From contig NZ_CP016382.1 in assembly GCF_002813635.1 (NCBI RefSeq), forward strand, positions 1,709,001 through 1,773,000: 64,000 nt of DNA, read 5' to 3'. Positions 1 through 9,795 of the stretch are shown here, one piece after another. Numbering within the stretch: position 1 is the stretch's first letter; the number at the start of each line of letters is the position of its first letter. A program made the translations under genes and the position numbers. Source of the stretch: Spiribacter roseus. Its GTDB lineage: Bacteria > Pseudomonadota > Gammaproteobacteria > Nitrococcales > Nitrococcaceae. The notes under the pieces are model-generated. The model was not told the DNA's origin and made no database searches. It saw only the letters and a program-made list of their open reading frames with translations.

Positions 1-759
1 GAGGCGCTTGGCCTTTTCGATGACCATCTCGGCCACCTGCACATGACGGCTCGCCGGCTCGTCGAAGGTCGACGACACCACCTCGCCCCGCACCGTGCGC
101 TCCATCTCGGTCACCTCTTCGGGGCGCTCATCGATGAGCAGGACGATGACGTAGGCTTCGGGGTTGTTGGAGGTGATGGATTGGGCGATGTTCTGCAGCA
201 GCATGGTCTTGCCGGCCTTGGGCGGCGAGACGATCAGCGCCCGCTGGCCCTTGCCGATGGGCGCGCTCAGATCGATCACCCGGGCGGTCAGGTCCTCGGT
301 GGACCCGTTGCCGCGCTCCAGCGTCATACGCTCCTTGGGGAACAGCGGCGTGAGATTCTCGAACAGGACCTTGTGCTTGGCCGATTCGGGTTTCTCGAAG
401 TTGATCTGATCGACCTTGAGCAGCGCGAAGTAGCGCTCGCCATCCTTGGGCGGGCGGATCTTGCCCGAGATGGTGTCGCCGGTGCGCAGGCTGAAGCGCC
501 GGATCTGACTGGGCGAGACGTAGATGTCGTCGGGCCCGGCCATGTAGGAGCTGGTGGCGGTCCGCAGGAAGCCGAAGCCGTCCTGGAGGATTTCGAGGAC
601 GCCGTCGCCCCAGATGTCCTCGCCCTTTTTGGCGTGCGCCTTGAGCAGGGAGAAGATAACGTCCTGCTTGCGCGAACGGGCCATGTTTTCGATGCCGAGG
701 GACTGCGCCAGCTCGACAAGCTCGGCGGCGCGCTTATGCTTGAGTTCGGTGAGATTCAT
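1..759 (-). CDS. rho: Transcription termination factor Rho (3' end outside window)
   Basis: Hexameric RNA-dependent ATPase that ends transcription at Rho-dependent sites. The first 253 codons are present, from ATG at 759 to the window edge. They hold the N-terminal Rho domain (starts [18 protein letters not shown]), the RNA-binding cold-shock domain with GFGFLR (about residues 62-67) and [10 protein letters not shown], and the Walker A region [14 protein letters not shown] near residue 180, followed by the start of the ATPase core ([14 protein letters not shown]). The remaining C-terminal part lies beyond base 1. It follows trxA after a 74-base leader that can form GC-rich hairpins but has no T-tract; trxA-rho is a common gammaproteobacterial pair. 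Identification is secure. Confidence 0.97.
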   Translation of the reverse strand, partial: MNLTELKHKRAAELVELAQSLGIENMARSRKQDVIFSLLKAHAKKGEDIWGDGVLEILQDGFGFLRTATSSYMAGPDDIYVSPSQIRRFSLRTGDTISGKIRPPKDGERYFALLKVDQINFEKPESAKHKVLFENLTPLFPKERMTLERGNGSTEDLTARVIDLSAPIGKGQRALIVSPPKAGKTMLLQNIAQSITSNNPEAYVIVLLIDERPEEVTEMERTVRGEVVSSTFDEPASRHVQVAEMVIEKAKRL

Positions 760-833
760 TTTTGCTTGAGGGGCCGCCCGACGGACGGCCGCTGCCTTGG
801 TGGGAGGGGCGCACCCCGAGGGGGTCCCGCAGG

Positions 834-1160
834 TTAAAGGTTGCTGTCGATGAACGCGGAGAGCTGCGCCTTCGACAGGGCGCCCACCTTGGTGGCCTCG
901 ACCCCGCCGTTTTTGAACAGCATCAGCGTGGGAATGCCGCGGATCCCGTACTTAGGCGGGGTCTCGGGATTCTCGTCGATGTTGAGCTTGGCGATTCGAA
1001 GCTTGCCCTCGTAGCTACCGGCAATCTCCTCGAGGATCGGGCCGATCATCTTGCAGGGGCCGCACCACTCCGCCCAGTAGTCCACAAGGACCGGCTGGTC
1101 GGCATTGACGACTTCGGATTCAAAATTGGCGTCGGACACGTGGACGATATTGTCGCTCAC
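834..1160 (-). CDS. trxA: Thioredoxin 1
   Basis: Cytoplasmic disulfide reductase that passes electrons from thioredoxin reductase to ribonucleotide reductase and other targets. The 108-residue product matches the usual length of TrxA and has the active site WCGPCK at residues 32-37 and the cis-proline loop [10 protein letters not shown] start it at GTG 1160 because GGAGGA lies 7 bases upstream and the protein then begins MSDNIVHV like other TrxA; a TTG 15 bases further up overlaps that ribosome-binding site and is less likely. It lies just upstream of rho on the same strand. Confidence 0.97.
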   Translation of the reverse strand: MSDNIVHVSDANFESEVVNADQPVLVDYWAEWCGPCKMIGPILEEIAGSYEGKLRIAKLNIDENPETPPKYGIRGIPTLMLFKNGGVEATKVGALSKAQLSAFIDSNL

Positions 1161-1255
1161 GGAGCATTCCTCCAAAGGGATATCGGTCGCTGATCGAGAT
1201 CGAGCCGGTCGAACGGATCGCCCGTCAAATCAATGAAAATGGCTAAGGGGACATC

Positions 1256-1267
1256 GCCCGAAAGGGC
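1256..1267. other. Short GC hairpin with GAAA tetraloop
   Basis: GCCC-GAAA-GGGC forms a perfect 4-bp stem with a GNRA-type tetraloop. It is nested in a wider pair of 7-mers (AGGGGAC at about 1246 and GTCCCCT at about 1285). It lies in the divergent trxA/cysQ gap and would be in the far upstream leader of trxA if a distal promoter is used. No T-tract follows on either strand, so it is not an obvious terminator. Function unknown. Confidence 0.3.
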
Positions 1268-1315
1268 TTGTACGTCGAAGGCTAGTCCCCTGATTCGCCG
1301 GTGTCAAATGACGTG

Positions 1316-1321
1316 TATATT
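1316..1321 (+). promoter_or_regulatory. Candidate -10 element of cysQ
   Basis: TATATT ends 8 bases before the cysQ ATG, and no Shine-Dalgarno sequence precedes that ATG. If this is the -10, transcription would begin within a few bases of the start codon, giving a leaderless mRNA. No good -35 was found, so this is weak. Confidence 0.3.
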
Positions 1322-1329
1322 GGGCCGTC

Positions 1330-2178
1330 ATGGACACTCAGACACTGCCCCGCCTGGCCGAACAGGCCGTCGCCATCGCCGAGTCCGCGGGCCGCACGAT
1401 CCTTGGCATCTACGCCAACGGCTTCGACGTGCAGGCCAAGGCCGACGACTCGCCGCTGACCACCGCCGACAACGCCGCCCACGAGCTGATCGCGGAACGC
1501 CTGCAGGCGCTGACCCCCGACATCCCGGTGGTCTCCGAAGAGGGCGGCCTGCCCGACTATGCCGAGCGTCAGGGCTGGACCACCTACTGGCTGGTGGACC
1601 CGCTGGACGGCACCCGCGAGTTCGTCAAGCGCAATGGCGAGTTCACCGTCAACATCGCCCTCATCGAGGCCGGCCGCCCCATCTTCGGCGTGGTCCACGC
1701 GCCAGTGCTTGAATGCACGTGGGAGGCCGTCCACCGCCCGGCCCGCGACGGCGAAACCGCCCTGGGCTGGGCGCGGCGCCACGACGCCGACGGTCAGCAC
1801 GCCATCCAGACCCGGCGCACCCCACCCACCGACCTGACCCTGGTGGTCAGTCGTTCGCACCGCCACCCGCAGGTCGAGGCCCTGCTCCAGCGTCTGCCCG
1901 CCTATCAGACCCGCTCCATGGGCAGCTCCATCAAGTTCTGTCTGGTCGCCGAGGGCGAGGCGGACTGCTATCCGCGCTTCGGCCCCACCTCGGAATGGGA
2001 CAGCGCGGCCGCCCAGTGCATCGTCGAGGCCGCCGGCGGCGCGGTCATCCGCCCCGATGGCACGCCGCTGCGCTACAACACCAAGGCGTCGACGCTTAAT
2101 CCCAACTTTGTGGTCATCGGCGACCCGCAGTGGCCTTGGGCGGATGCGCTTGACGGGTTGCCGGTGGAGGAGCGGTAG
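1330..2178 (+). CDS. cysQ: 3'(2'),5'-bisphosphate nucleotidase CysQ
   Basis: Mg-dependent, Li-sensitive phosphatase of the inositol monophosphatase fold that hydrolyses 3'-phosphoadenosine 5'-phosphate, the by-product of sulfate reduction and sulfotransfer. The 282-residue protein carries the metal-binding set: E70 in VVSEEGG, the WLVDPLDGT motif (D90, D93), the CysQ-typical extension REFVKRNGEFTVNIALIE, and the second signature WDSAAAQCIVEAAGG. It starts at ATG 1330 with no ribosome-binding site. It diverges from trxA and ends 16 bases before a 231-bp repeat. The REFVKRNGEF segment separates CysQ from SuhB-type inositol phosphatases. Confidence 0.93.
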   Translation: MDTQTLPRLAEQAVAIAESAGRTILGIYANGFDVQAKADDSPLTTADNAAHELIAERLQALTPDIPVVSEEGGLPDYAERQGWTTYWLVDPLDGTREFVKRNGEFTVNIALIEAGRPIFGVVHAPVLECTWEAVHRPARDGETALGWARRHDADGQHAIQTRRTPPTDLTLVVSRSHRHPQVEALLQRLPAYQTRSMGSSIKFCLVAEGEADCYPRFGPTSEWDSAAAQCIVEAAGGAVIRPDGTPLRYNTKASTLNPNFVVIGDPQWPWADALDGLPVEER

Positions 2179-2194
2179 ACGGCACAACAGTGCG

Positions 2195-2425
2195 GTGCCG
2201 CTTCCGTCCCCTTTCCCCGCGCTCACACGATGCGGGGCGCCTCGAGATCGCACGGTGAAAGGGGACGGAATCGGCAATCCCCGGATCCGGTGGCGCGCCC
2301 TGCATTGGCGATCCCGTTGCCCTGGATCGGGCGACCTCGGGACGCCGTAGTGTGTGGGATCCACTGCGTGAATCGCCCCGCGTCCCGCGCGAGCCCGATT
2401 CAGGGCAATGGGAGCGCCACCGCAC
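2195..2425. repeat. 231-bp inverted repeat, left copy (flanks phaC)
   Basis: This segment is the reverse complement of 4267-4497 with only three substitutions in 231 bases by my reading. It has internal dyads: TTCCGTCCCCTTTC (2202-2215) pairs perfectly with 2257-2270, and 2307-2331 pairs with 2394-2418 at 22 of 25 positions. The ends carry GTGCGGTG (2190-2197) and CACCGCAC (2418-2425). No coding frame in it looks like a protein. It fills the gap between cysQ and the 3' end of phaC and is immediately followed by a CACCGC/GCGGTG hairpin (2423-2438). It may be a MITE-like or large palindromic chromosomal repeat. Confidence 0.9.
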
Positions 2426-2438
2426 CGCCTCAGCGGTG

Positions 2439-4190
2439 TTACGGCATCAACACATACTCACCCGGCGCCTCGACATCCGGGGCGTAGCCCTGACTCGGCG
2501 CGCCGAGGCTCGGCGGTGCCACGGCCTGCCCTGAGCGCTGCGCCAGCCAGTCCTGCCAGGTCGGCCACCACGAGCCTTCCTGCTGCGGCGTCTCGCGCTC
2601 GAAGCGCTCCGCCGGATAGGTGGGCTCCAGCGGCTTGAAGTGCCTGATCTGATAGTGCCTGCGCGGATGACCCGGCTCGCTGACAATGCCGGCGTTGTGC
2701 CCGCCCCGGGTCAGCAGGAAGGCCACGTCGGTGCGCGCCAGGCGGGTGATCTTGTACACCGAATGCCACGGGGCGATGTGGTCCTTCTGGGTGGCCACCG
2801 AGAAGATCGGGATATCGATGTCGGCGACGGAGACCGGCTGCCCGTCGATGTCGTAACGGCCCTCCACCAGATCGTTATGCAGGAACAGACTGCGCAGGTA
2901 TTCGCTGTGCATGCGATAGGGCAGGCGCGTGGCGTCGGCGTTCCAGGCCATCAGATCAAACGTCGAATCGCGCTCGCCCATCAGGTAGTGGCGTATCATC
3001 CGCGACCACACCAGGTCCTGGGAGCGCAGCAGGTGGAAGGCGCCGGCCATGCGGTCCCGGCCCAGGTAGCCGCGGGCCCACATCACATCCTCGAGGAAAG
3101 AGACCTGGGATTCGTCGATGAACAGATCCAGCTCACCCGGCTCGGTAAAGTCGGTCTGCGTCGCCAGCAGTGACAGTGTGGCCAGCCGGTCGTCGCCGTC
3201 ACGCGCCATGGCCGCCGCCGCCAGAGTCAGCAGCGTGCCGCCCAGGCAGTAACCCACGCCGTGCACCTTCTGATCGGGGACAATGTGGTTGACCGCGTCC
3301 AGCGGGTCGTTCACGCCCAGACGCCGATAGTCGGCCATCCCCATGCCGCGGTCCTCGGGCCCCGGGTTTTTCCACGACACCACGAACACCGTGTGGCCCT
3401 GACCGACCAGGTATTCGATCAGTGACCGGCCCGGCTGCAGGTCAAGGATGTAGTACTTCATGATCCAGGCTGGCACGATCAGCACCGGCTCGGGGTGGAC
3501 CGTATCGGTGGTGGGCTCGTACTGGATCAGCTCCATCAACGCGTTGCGATGGACCACCTTGCCCGGCGTCACGGCCAGATCGCGGCCGACCTGATAATCC
3601 TCGTCGCTTGCCTGCGGCCGCCCGGCGAGCTCGCGCTGCACGTCCTCAAGCCAGTTCGAGCCGCCGCGGAGCAGGTTGGCACCGCGCTCGTTGACGGTCC
3701 GCTCGAGGACTTCCGGGTTGGTGGGCAGAAAATTCGACGGCGAGACCATATCCAGCATCTGCCGGACGGTGAAGTTGACCACCTCCTCGTGGTGCGGATT
3801 CACCCCCGGCACCCCGGTGGTCGCCACATGCCACCACTGCTGCTGGAGCAGGAATGCCTGGTGGATGAACGAAAACGGCCAGTTCCCCCAGGCCGGGGCC
3901 TCGAATCGCTGGTCGTCGGGCAGTGGCTCGATACAGCGGGTCTGCTCATCATCGGCAAGGCAGTGTCCGGAATAGGCGGCAAGGCGCAGCGCCTTGCGCA
4001 GGGCCTTTTCCTGAAGCGCGCCCTGGCGGCCGGGATTGAGCGCGAGATGCCCGGCCCAGTCAAAAAAGGCCAGCTGCAGGGCGGTCGGCGAAATCCCGCC
4101 GGTCATGCGCCCGATCATGGCGTGCAGCAGTCGATCCCAGGCCACGGGGTCGGTGACCTGCTCGGAGAACGCGTGGTCCAGTCGTGTCAT
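2439..4190 (-). CDS. phaC: Class I poly(3-hydroxyalkanoate) synthase
   Basis: Polymerises short-chain 3-hydroxyacyl-CoA into polyhydroxyalkanoate storage granules. At 583 residues it is the usual class I length. It has an alpha/beta-hydrolase core with the lipase-like box GYCLGG around the nucleophile C315, a downstream aspartate in VATQKDHIAPWHSVYK and a histidine in RGGHNAGIVSEPG, which together make the Cys-Asp-His triad. The N-terminal domain has conserved PWFxF-like and NFLPTNPEVL segments. Start ATG 4190 has GGGAAG upstream. No phaA, phaB or phasin gene is next to it, so the monomer route must be encoded elsewhere. The gene is bracketed by inverted copies of a 231-bp repeat. Confidence 0.96.
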   Translation of the reverse strand: MTRLDHAFSEQVTDPVAWDRLLHAMIGRMTGGISPTALQLAFFDWAGHLALNPGRQGALQEKALRKALRLAAYSGHCLADDEQTRCIEPLPDDQRFEAPAWGNWPFSFIHQAFLLQQQWWHVATTGVPGVNPHHEEVVNFTVRQMLDMVSPSNFLPTNPEVLERTVNERGANLLRGGSNWLEDVQRELAGRPQASDEDYQVGRDLAVTPGKVVHRNALMELIQYEPTTDTVHPEPVLIVPAWIMKYYILDLQPGRSLIEYLVGQGHTVFVVSWKNPGPEDRGMGMADYRRLGVNDPLDAVNHIVPDQKVHGVGYCLGGTLLTLAAAAMARDGDDRLATLSLLATQTDFTEPGELDLFIDESQVSFLEDVMWARGYLGRDRMAGAFHLLRSQDLVWSRMIRHYLMGERDSTFDLMAWNADATRLPYRMHSEYLRSLFLHNDLVEGRYDIDGQPVSVADIDIPIFSVATQKDHIAPWHSVYKITRLARTDVAFLLTRGGHNAGIVSEPGHPRRHYQIRHFKPLEPTYPAERFERETPQQEGSWWPTWQDWLAQRSGQAVAPPSLGAPSQGYAPDVEAPGEYVLMP

Positions 4191-4266
4191 ATCGCTTCCC
4201 TTCGTACGGCTCTACACCATTGGGCTCGGGGGAGCGGCAGTACGTTCCATTCGTCGGTGTGGTGGT

Positions 4267-4497
4267 GTGCGGTGGCGCTCCCATTACCCTGAATCGGGCT
4301 CGCGCGGGACGCGGGGCGATTCACGCAGTGGATCCCACACACCACGGCGTCCCGAGGTCGCCCGATCCAGGGCAACGGGATCGCCAATGCAGGGCGCGCC
4401 ACCGGATCCGGGGATTGCCGATTCCGTCCCCTTTCACCGTGCGATCTCGAGGCGCCCCGCATCGTGTGAGCGCGGGGAAGGGGGACGGAAGCGGCAC
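4267..4497. repeat. 231-bp inverted repeat, right copy (flanks phaC)
   Basis: Reverse complement of 2195-2425 with three mismatches, with the same internal dyads. Here the ends are extended by a perfect 10-bp terminal inverted repeat, GGTGGTGTGC (4261-4270) and GCACACCACC (4494-4503). A CACCGC/GCGGTG hairpin (4500-4516) follows, directly after the ybbP stop. The copy occupies most of the 328-base gap between phaC and ybbP, so any phaC promoter lies inside or just left of it. No ORF of note. Confidence 0.9.
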
Positions 4498-4518
4498 ACC
4501 ACCGCCCCGCGCGGTGTT

Positions 4519-6995
4519 TCATCCCCCTTCCCGCAATAACCGCATCGGCGACGCCCGATAGTAGCGCCGCGCCCCCAGGGCGCCGGCAGCCCAGACGGTG
4601 ACCAGTCCCACCAGCGCGCCCACCACCAGGGTCAGCGGCCGGAACGGGTAGTCCAGGCTGAACAGCACCTCGGCGACCACCATGCCGGCGGCCGTGGCGG
4701 CCAGGCCGGCCAGACTGCCGGCCACCAGGCCCACCAGCCAGAACTCCAGCCGTGCCATGCGCCGGATGCGTCGGCCGCTGGCGCCGAGGGCCCGCAGCAG
4801 GGCACTCTCAAAGCGGCGCTGCTCGCCGGTGATCTGCAGGGCCGCCAGCAGCACCAGCACGCCCGCCGCCAGGGTCAGCAGGGCCATGAGCTCCACCACG
4901 CTCGATCCCTGATCGATGATGGTGCGCACGATGCGCAGCACGCTGCTCACATCGATCGGTGTCACGCTGGGATAGGTCCGGACCAGGTCGTTGAGGACCT
5001 GCCCCTGGTCCGACGGCAGATGAAAACTGGTCAGCCAGGTCGCCGGCAGGTCGTCGAAGGTCCCGGGCGAGGCCAGCACGAAGAAGTTGACGTTGAAGCT
5101 CTCCCAGCGCACCTCGCGCAGGCTGGTGACCCGGGCGGTGACGCGCTGGCCGCCGGAGCTGAAGGTCATGCGATCGCCCGGCTCGACACCGATTTCCTCG
5201 GCAAAATCGGTTTCCACGGACAGCTGCGGCGACGGGTCGTCGACATCACCCCACCACTCGCCGGCGACGATGCGGTTGTCCGACTGCAGCTCGGTGGTCC
5301 ACGACAGGTTGAACTCGCGCCGCGCCAGGCGGCGGGCCTGGGCGCTGTCGTAGTCGCCGGCCTGTACCGCCGCGTCGTTCAGTCCGGTCAGCCGCGCCCG
5401 AACCATGGGGTAGAAGCGCGTGTCGATCTGCGCCTCGGCCAGCCGCGAGCGGACGCCGTCCAGCTCATCGGGCTGGATGTTGATCAGGAACTGGTTGGGG
5501 GCATCGGCGGGGATTTCGCTCTCCCAGGCGCTCAGCAGGTCGTTGCGCACCACCGCCAGCAAAAAGAGGCTCATCAGGCCCACGCCCACCGCCACGATCT
5601 GGATGACCGCGGTCACTGGCCGGCGGGTGAAGCCGGTCAGCCACAGCAGGCGTCGATTGCCACCGCGCCGGGACCAGGCCCGGGCGCCGTAGACCACCGC
5701 CGCGGCCACCGCGGTCAGCAGGGCCAGGGTGGCGGTCACCGCGCCCAGCACACTCAGCGTCACCCGTGGATCGCCGGCCTGCCAGGCCATCAGCGCGATG
5801 ATGACGCCGGCCGCCGCCAGCAACGGCACGCCGGCGCCCAGCAGCCCGCTGCCCAGGTCCTGGCGCAGCACCCGCATGGGCGGGGCATTGCGCAGGCGCG
5901 CCAGGGTGGGCAGGGCGAACCCCACCAGCGCCGCGGCAGCGGTCAGCCAGCCGGTGGCCAGCGGCTGCCAGCCCGCCGGCGGCAGTCGGGTGTCGAGCAG
6001 CTCGGCCACCAGTGCCAGCATGCCCAGGTGCAGCAGATAGCCCAGCCCGGCGCCAATGGCGCCGGCGAACAGTCCCAGCCACAACAGCTTGCCGATCATC
6101 AGCGCCAGCACCTGTCGCCGGGTGGCGCCAATGGCGCGCATCACGGCCACGCCGGTGATCTGGCGCTCGGCATAGTGGCGCACGGTCAGCAGCACCGCCA
6201 CGCCGGCCACGATCACCGTCAGCAGTGCCGCCAGACCCAGAAAGCGCTTAGCCTGCTCGATGATCTCCGAGGCGCCGCGGCCCTGCTCGCTGGGTCGCTC
6301 GATCTCCACGGCATTGCCCTCGCGGGCCACCAGCTGATCGGTGAACCCGTCGAGCGCCGGGCGGGGACCCGCAAGCAGCAGTTTATGCCGGACCCGGCTG
6401 CCCTCGCCGATCAGCTCGGTGGCGGCCAGATCGGCGTGGTTGAACATCAGCCGCGGCGCCAGCCCGCCAAAGCCCTGACCGCGGTCGGGCTCAAAACTGA
6501 GGATCCCTGCCACCTCCAGGGTCTGGGCGCCGATTTCGAGGGTATCGCCCACCGAGACATCCAGCAGCCCCAGCAGGCGCGACTCGATCCAGGCCGTGCC
6601 CGGGGCGGGAATGCCATCGGGGACGACCTCTTCAGCCCCCGCCCGGGGCTGGATGCGCAAGCTGCCGCGCAGGGGATAGCGGTCACTGACGGCCTTGGCC
6701 GAGACCAGCCGGCTGGCGGCGTCATTGAGGACCACGGTGGGGAAGACCGCCGTGCGCGCCGTGGTCAGGCCCCGGGATTCGGCGTCGGCCTGCCAGTCAT
6801 CGGGGATGTGGCGCGGGTATTCCACTGCCCGGTCCGCGGCCAGCAGGTCGGCGGCGCGGGCCTCGGTGGCACCGGCGACCCGGTCAGCCAGCCACGACAC
6901 GCCGGTGACGGCGGCCACGGCAATGATCAGCGCCAGCGCCAGCAGGCGCAGTTCGCCGCCGCGCCAGTCCCGGTAGAGCAGCCGCAGCGCCAGCA

Positions 6996-6996
<1 letters not shown>
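4519..6996 (-). CDS. ybbP: ABC transporter permease, YbbP/FtsX family
   Basis: Large inner-membrane permease of the MacB/FtsX superfamily that pairs with the YbbA ATPase. The 825 residues contain an N-terminal transmembrane helix (LLALALIIAVAAVTGVSWL), a periplasmic MacB-like domain, a first cluster of membrane helices (about residues 255-440), a second periplasmic domain and a final three-helix FtsX cluster ending near MRLLREGG. The ATG overlaps the ybbA stop by one base (TGATG), so the two are translationally coupled. The substrate is not known; family members have been linked to export of lipids or other hydrophobic molecules. Confidence 0.9.
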
Positions 6997-7664
<668 letters not shown>

Positions 7665-7689
7665 CGGCGGGTCTTGACGGGAGGATTCC

Positions 7690-8352
7690 ATGGGTTGGGG
7701 CATACGCGGTCGACTCCTGCATGCGTCGTGTTTACTGTGGCTGACCCTGCTGGTGGTGGGGCCGGCCATGGGCGCCGGCGCCGCTGACGAGCGGGTCCTG
7801 GTCCTGGGCGACAGCCTTTCGGCCGCTTATAACATGCCCACCGAATCGGGCTGGGTGGCGCAGCTGTCCGAGCGCCTCGGCCCCGACAGCCGGGTCATCA
7901 ACGCGGCGATCAGCGGCGAGACCACCGCCGGCGCCGGGGCTCGTCTGCCCGCGGCCCTCGAGCGCCACGAGCCGTCCATCGTCATCATCGCGCTCGGCGG
8001 CAACGACGGCCTGCGCGGCATCTCGCCCGCCGCCATGCGCGACAACCTGCTCGCGATGATCGAGCGCTCACGGGCGGCCGGCGCCCGGGTGCTGCTGGCC
8101 GGCGTGCGCCTTCCTGCCAATTATGGCACCGCATTCATCGAGCGGTTCCGCCAAGTCTACCGCGATGTCGCCGAGCGCACCGGCGTGCGCCTGATTCCGA
8201 TGCTGCTCGACGGCGTGGCCGAGGACCCGTCACTCATGCAGTCGGACGGCATTCACCCCAATGCAAAGGCCCAGCCGATCATCCTTCAGACGGTATGGTC
8301 GGGGCTTGCCCCGCTGCTTGAATCGGACCCTGAAGGCTCGCCGGCAGACTGA
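7690..8352 (+). CDS. tesA: Periplasmic SGNH esterase, lysophospholipase/thioesterase I
   Basis: Multifunctional esterase (acyl-CoA thioesterase I, protease I, lysophospholipase L1). A signal peptide (about residues 8-31, ending near MGAGA) precedes the SGNH blocks: GDSLS with S42, the GETT block, GGND, and DGIHPN with the Asp-His pair. ATG 7690 has GGGAGG 5-6 bases upstream. The gene is 220 residues long. Its last 74 bases overlap the 3' end of the convergent endonuclease/exonuclease/phosphatase gene, so the last residues of both proteins are read from opposite strands of the same DNA. Confidence 0.95.
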   Translation: MGWGIRGRLLHASCLLWLTLLVVGPAMGAGAADERVLVLGDSLSAAYNMPTESGWVAQLSERLGPDSRVINAAISGETTAGAGARLPAALERHEPSIVIIALGGNDGLRGISPAAMRDNLLAMIERSRAAGARVLLAGVRLPANYGTAFIERFRQVYRDVAERTGVRLIPMLLDGVAEDPSLMQSDGIHPNAKAQPIILQTVWSGLAPLLESDPEGSPAD

Positions 8353-9088
8353 CCGTCATGGTCATCGGCAGATGATCGGACAGCGGGGCGTCCAGCACTT
8401 CGACCGCCTCCACCGCCAGACTGGGAGTGACCAGAATATGATCGATATTGCGGGCCGGCCGCCAGCTGGGATAGGTGGGCTCGGTGCTGGCCGGTTCGCG
8501 CAGGCCCGTCTCGGCGCATAGATAGCGCAGCTCGGGACTGCTCGAGTGGCAGTTCAGATCCCCCATGACGATGGCATGTGACTCATCGGCGATGCACTCG
8601 GCGATGTAGGCCAGCTGATTGAGCCGCGCGCGCTGGCTCAGCGCCAGGTGCAGCAGCACCACCAGCAGATCATCCCGCGCGGTGGAAAAGCGCACCATCA
8701 ACGCCCCGCGGCCGGGTATCCGTCCCGGCAGGCGGTGCTCGCTCACCGTGGTCGCCGGGCAGCGCGCGAGCAGGCCATTGCTGTGCTGGGCGAGCCGCCC
8801 CAGCGGCCGGTTGGTCTGGGTATAGCGGTGCGGGAAGGCCGCGGTCTCGGCCAGGAATGCGGTCTGATCGACGAAGCCGCTGCGCAGGCTGCCGGCGTCC
8901 AGCTCCTGGAGGCCCACCAGATCAAAGCCGCGGATGGTCTCGGCGATGCGCCGCAGGTTGGGCATGCGCGCGGTATCCGGCAGCACATGACGCCAGCCGC
9001 GGGTGAAATACTGGTGGTAGTAACGCGTCTCGATGCCGGCCTGGATGTTGAAGCTCATCAGCCGCAGCCGGGCCGGCAATCGATCCAT
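8279..9088 (-). CDS. Endonuclease/exonuclease/phosphatase family protein
   Basis: A metal-dependent hydrolase of the DNase I / exonuclease III / phosphatase fold. Motifs in order: MSFNIQAG, the metal-binding glutamate in VGLQELDAG, GDLNCHSSSPE, IDHILV and SDHLPM, in a 269-residue protein. The family covers nucleases, lipid phosphatases and sphingomyelinases; nothing here fixes the substrate. No signal peptide is evident. It lies between dsbA and tesA, and its C-terminal 24 or so residues overlap tesA on the other strand. Confidence 0.85.
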   Translation of the reverse strand: MDRLPARLRLMSFNIQAGIETRYYHQYFTRGWRHVLPDTARMPNLRRIAETIRGFDLVGLQELDAGSLRSGFVDQTAFLAETAAFPHRYTQTNRPLGRLAQHSNGLLARCPATTVSEHRLPGRIPGRGALMVRFSTARDDLLVVLLHLALSQRARLNQLAYIAECIADESHAIVMGDLNCHSSSPELRYLCAETGLREPASTEPTYPSWRPARNIDHILVTPSLAVEAVEVLDAPLSDHLPMTMTVSLPASLQGPIQAAGQAPTIPSEG

Positions 9089-9108
9089 GGTCTCGGGCCC
9101 CGGGCGGT

Positions 9109-9759
9109 TCAGCCCTCACCCGCTTCGCCGGCTACCAGCGAATCGGCCACGTCCAGCATGCCCCGCTGCCCACCGGCCTGGCGCACATCCACCAGGTACT
9201 GCCCGGCCACGCCCAGCGACGGCGTCCCGCGCACCCCGTAGGCACCGGCCAGACGCTCGGCGCGGTTGAGGCTGGAGCTGACCGCGAACGAATTCAGCGC
9301 ATCCATCACTTCGGCCTCGCTCACGTCGGCCACGCTGGCGTAGAAGGCCGCCACATCGGCATGGCTCTCAAACTGGCGACCCTCCTCGTGGATCGCATCA
9401 AACATGGCCCGATGGGTCTGATCGAGGATGCCCAGCGCATCGGCAGCGTAATAGGCCCGGGCCAGTACGGCCCAGCTGTCGCGGCCGAAGGTGATGGGTG
9501 TGTGCACCAGATCGACTCGCCCTTCGTTCTCCGCCACCCAGTCGCTGAGGACCGGCTCGAAGTCGGCGCAGTGCGGACAGCCATACGAGAAGAACTCGCG
9601 CACCTGCACGGCGTCGCCCGTGCTGTCGGTGGGCTGGGGGTTGTCGAGCACCGAATAGCCCTGCTGGGCGGCGGCCGGCCCGGTGATCAGTGCGGCCGCC
9701 AGGCCAAACAGCAGCAGCGCCGCCGGGGCCCAACGGCCCATCGAGAAAGTCAGTCGCAT
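9109..9759 (-). CDS. dsbA: Thiol:disulfide interchange protein DsbA
   Basis: Periplasmic oxidase that introduces disulfides into exported proteins. Signal peptide at residues 1-31 (ending AAAQQ), active site CPHC at C61-C64 in FFSYGCPHC, helical insert domain, and the cis-proline loop VRGTPSLGV. It is 216 residues long and the ATG has CGGAG upstream. It sits between the cytochrome c maturation genes and the phosphatase-like gene. CPHC is the canonical DsbA dipeptide. Confidence 0.96.
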   Translation of the reverse strand: MRLTFSMGRWAPAALLLFGLAAALITGPAAAQQGYSVLDNPQPTDSTGDAVQVREFFSYGCPHCADFEPVLSDWVAENEGRVDLVHTPITFGRDSWAVLARAYYAADALGILDQTHRAMFDAIHEEGRQFESHADVAAFYASVADVSEAEVMDALNSFAVSSSLNRAERLAGAYGVRGTPSLGVAGQYLVDVRQAGGQRGMLDVADSLVAGEAGEG

Positions 9760-9795
9760 GAATCGGCTCCGTTGAAAGTCATGACGTCCATCATC

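Noticed and set aside
1282-2364. A 360-codon minus-strand frame opposite cysQ that runs into the 231-bp repeat
   Set aside because: Most of it is the antisense of cysQ. The repeat part is also open in the second copy only because the DNA is the same; there is no protein-like conservation.
2423-2438. CACCGC/GCGGTG hairpin as terminator of phaC
   Set aside because: The stem is only 6 bp and no T-tract follows on the minus strand. It may pause polymerase but is not a convincing intrinsic terminator.
2195-4497. phaC repeats as an insertion sequence or composite transposon
   Set aside because: No transposase gene lies in or between the repeats and no target-site duplication is evident. They may still be non-autonomous elements.
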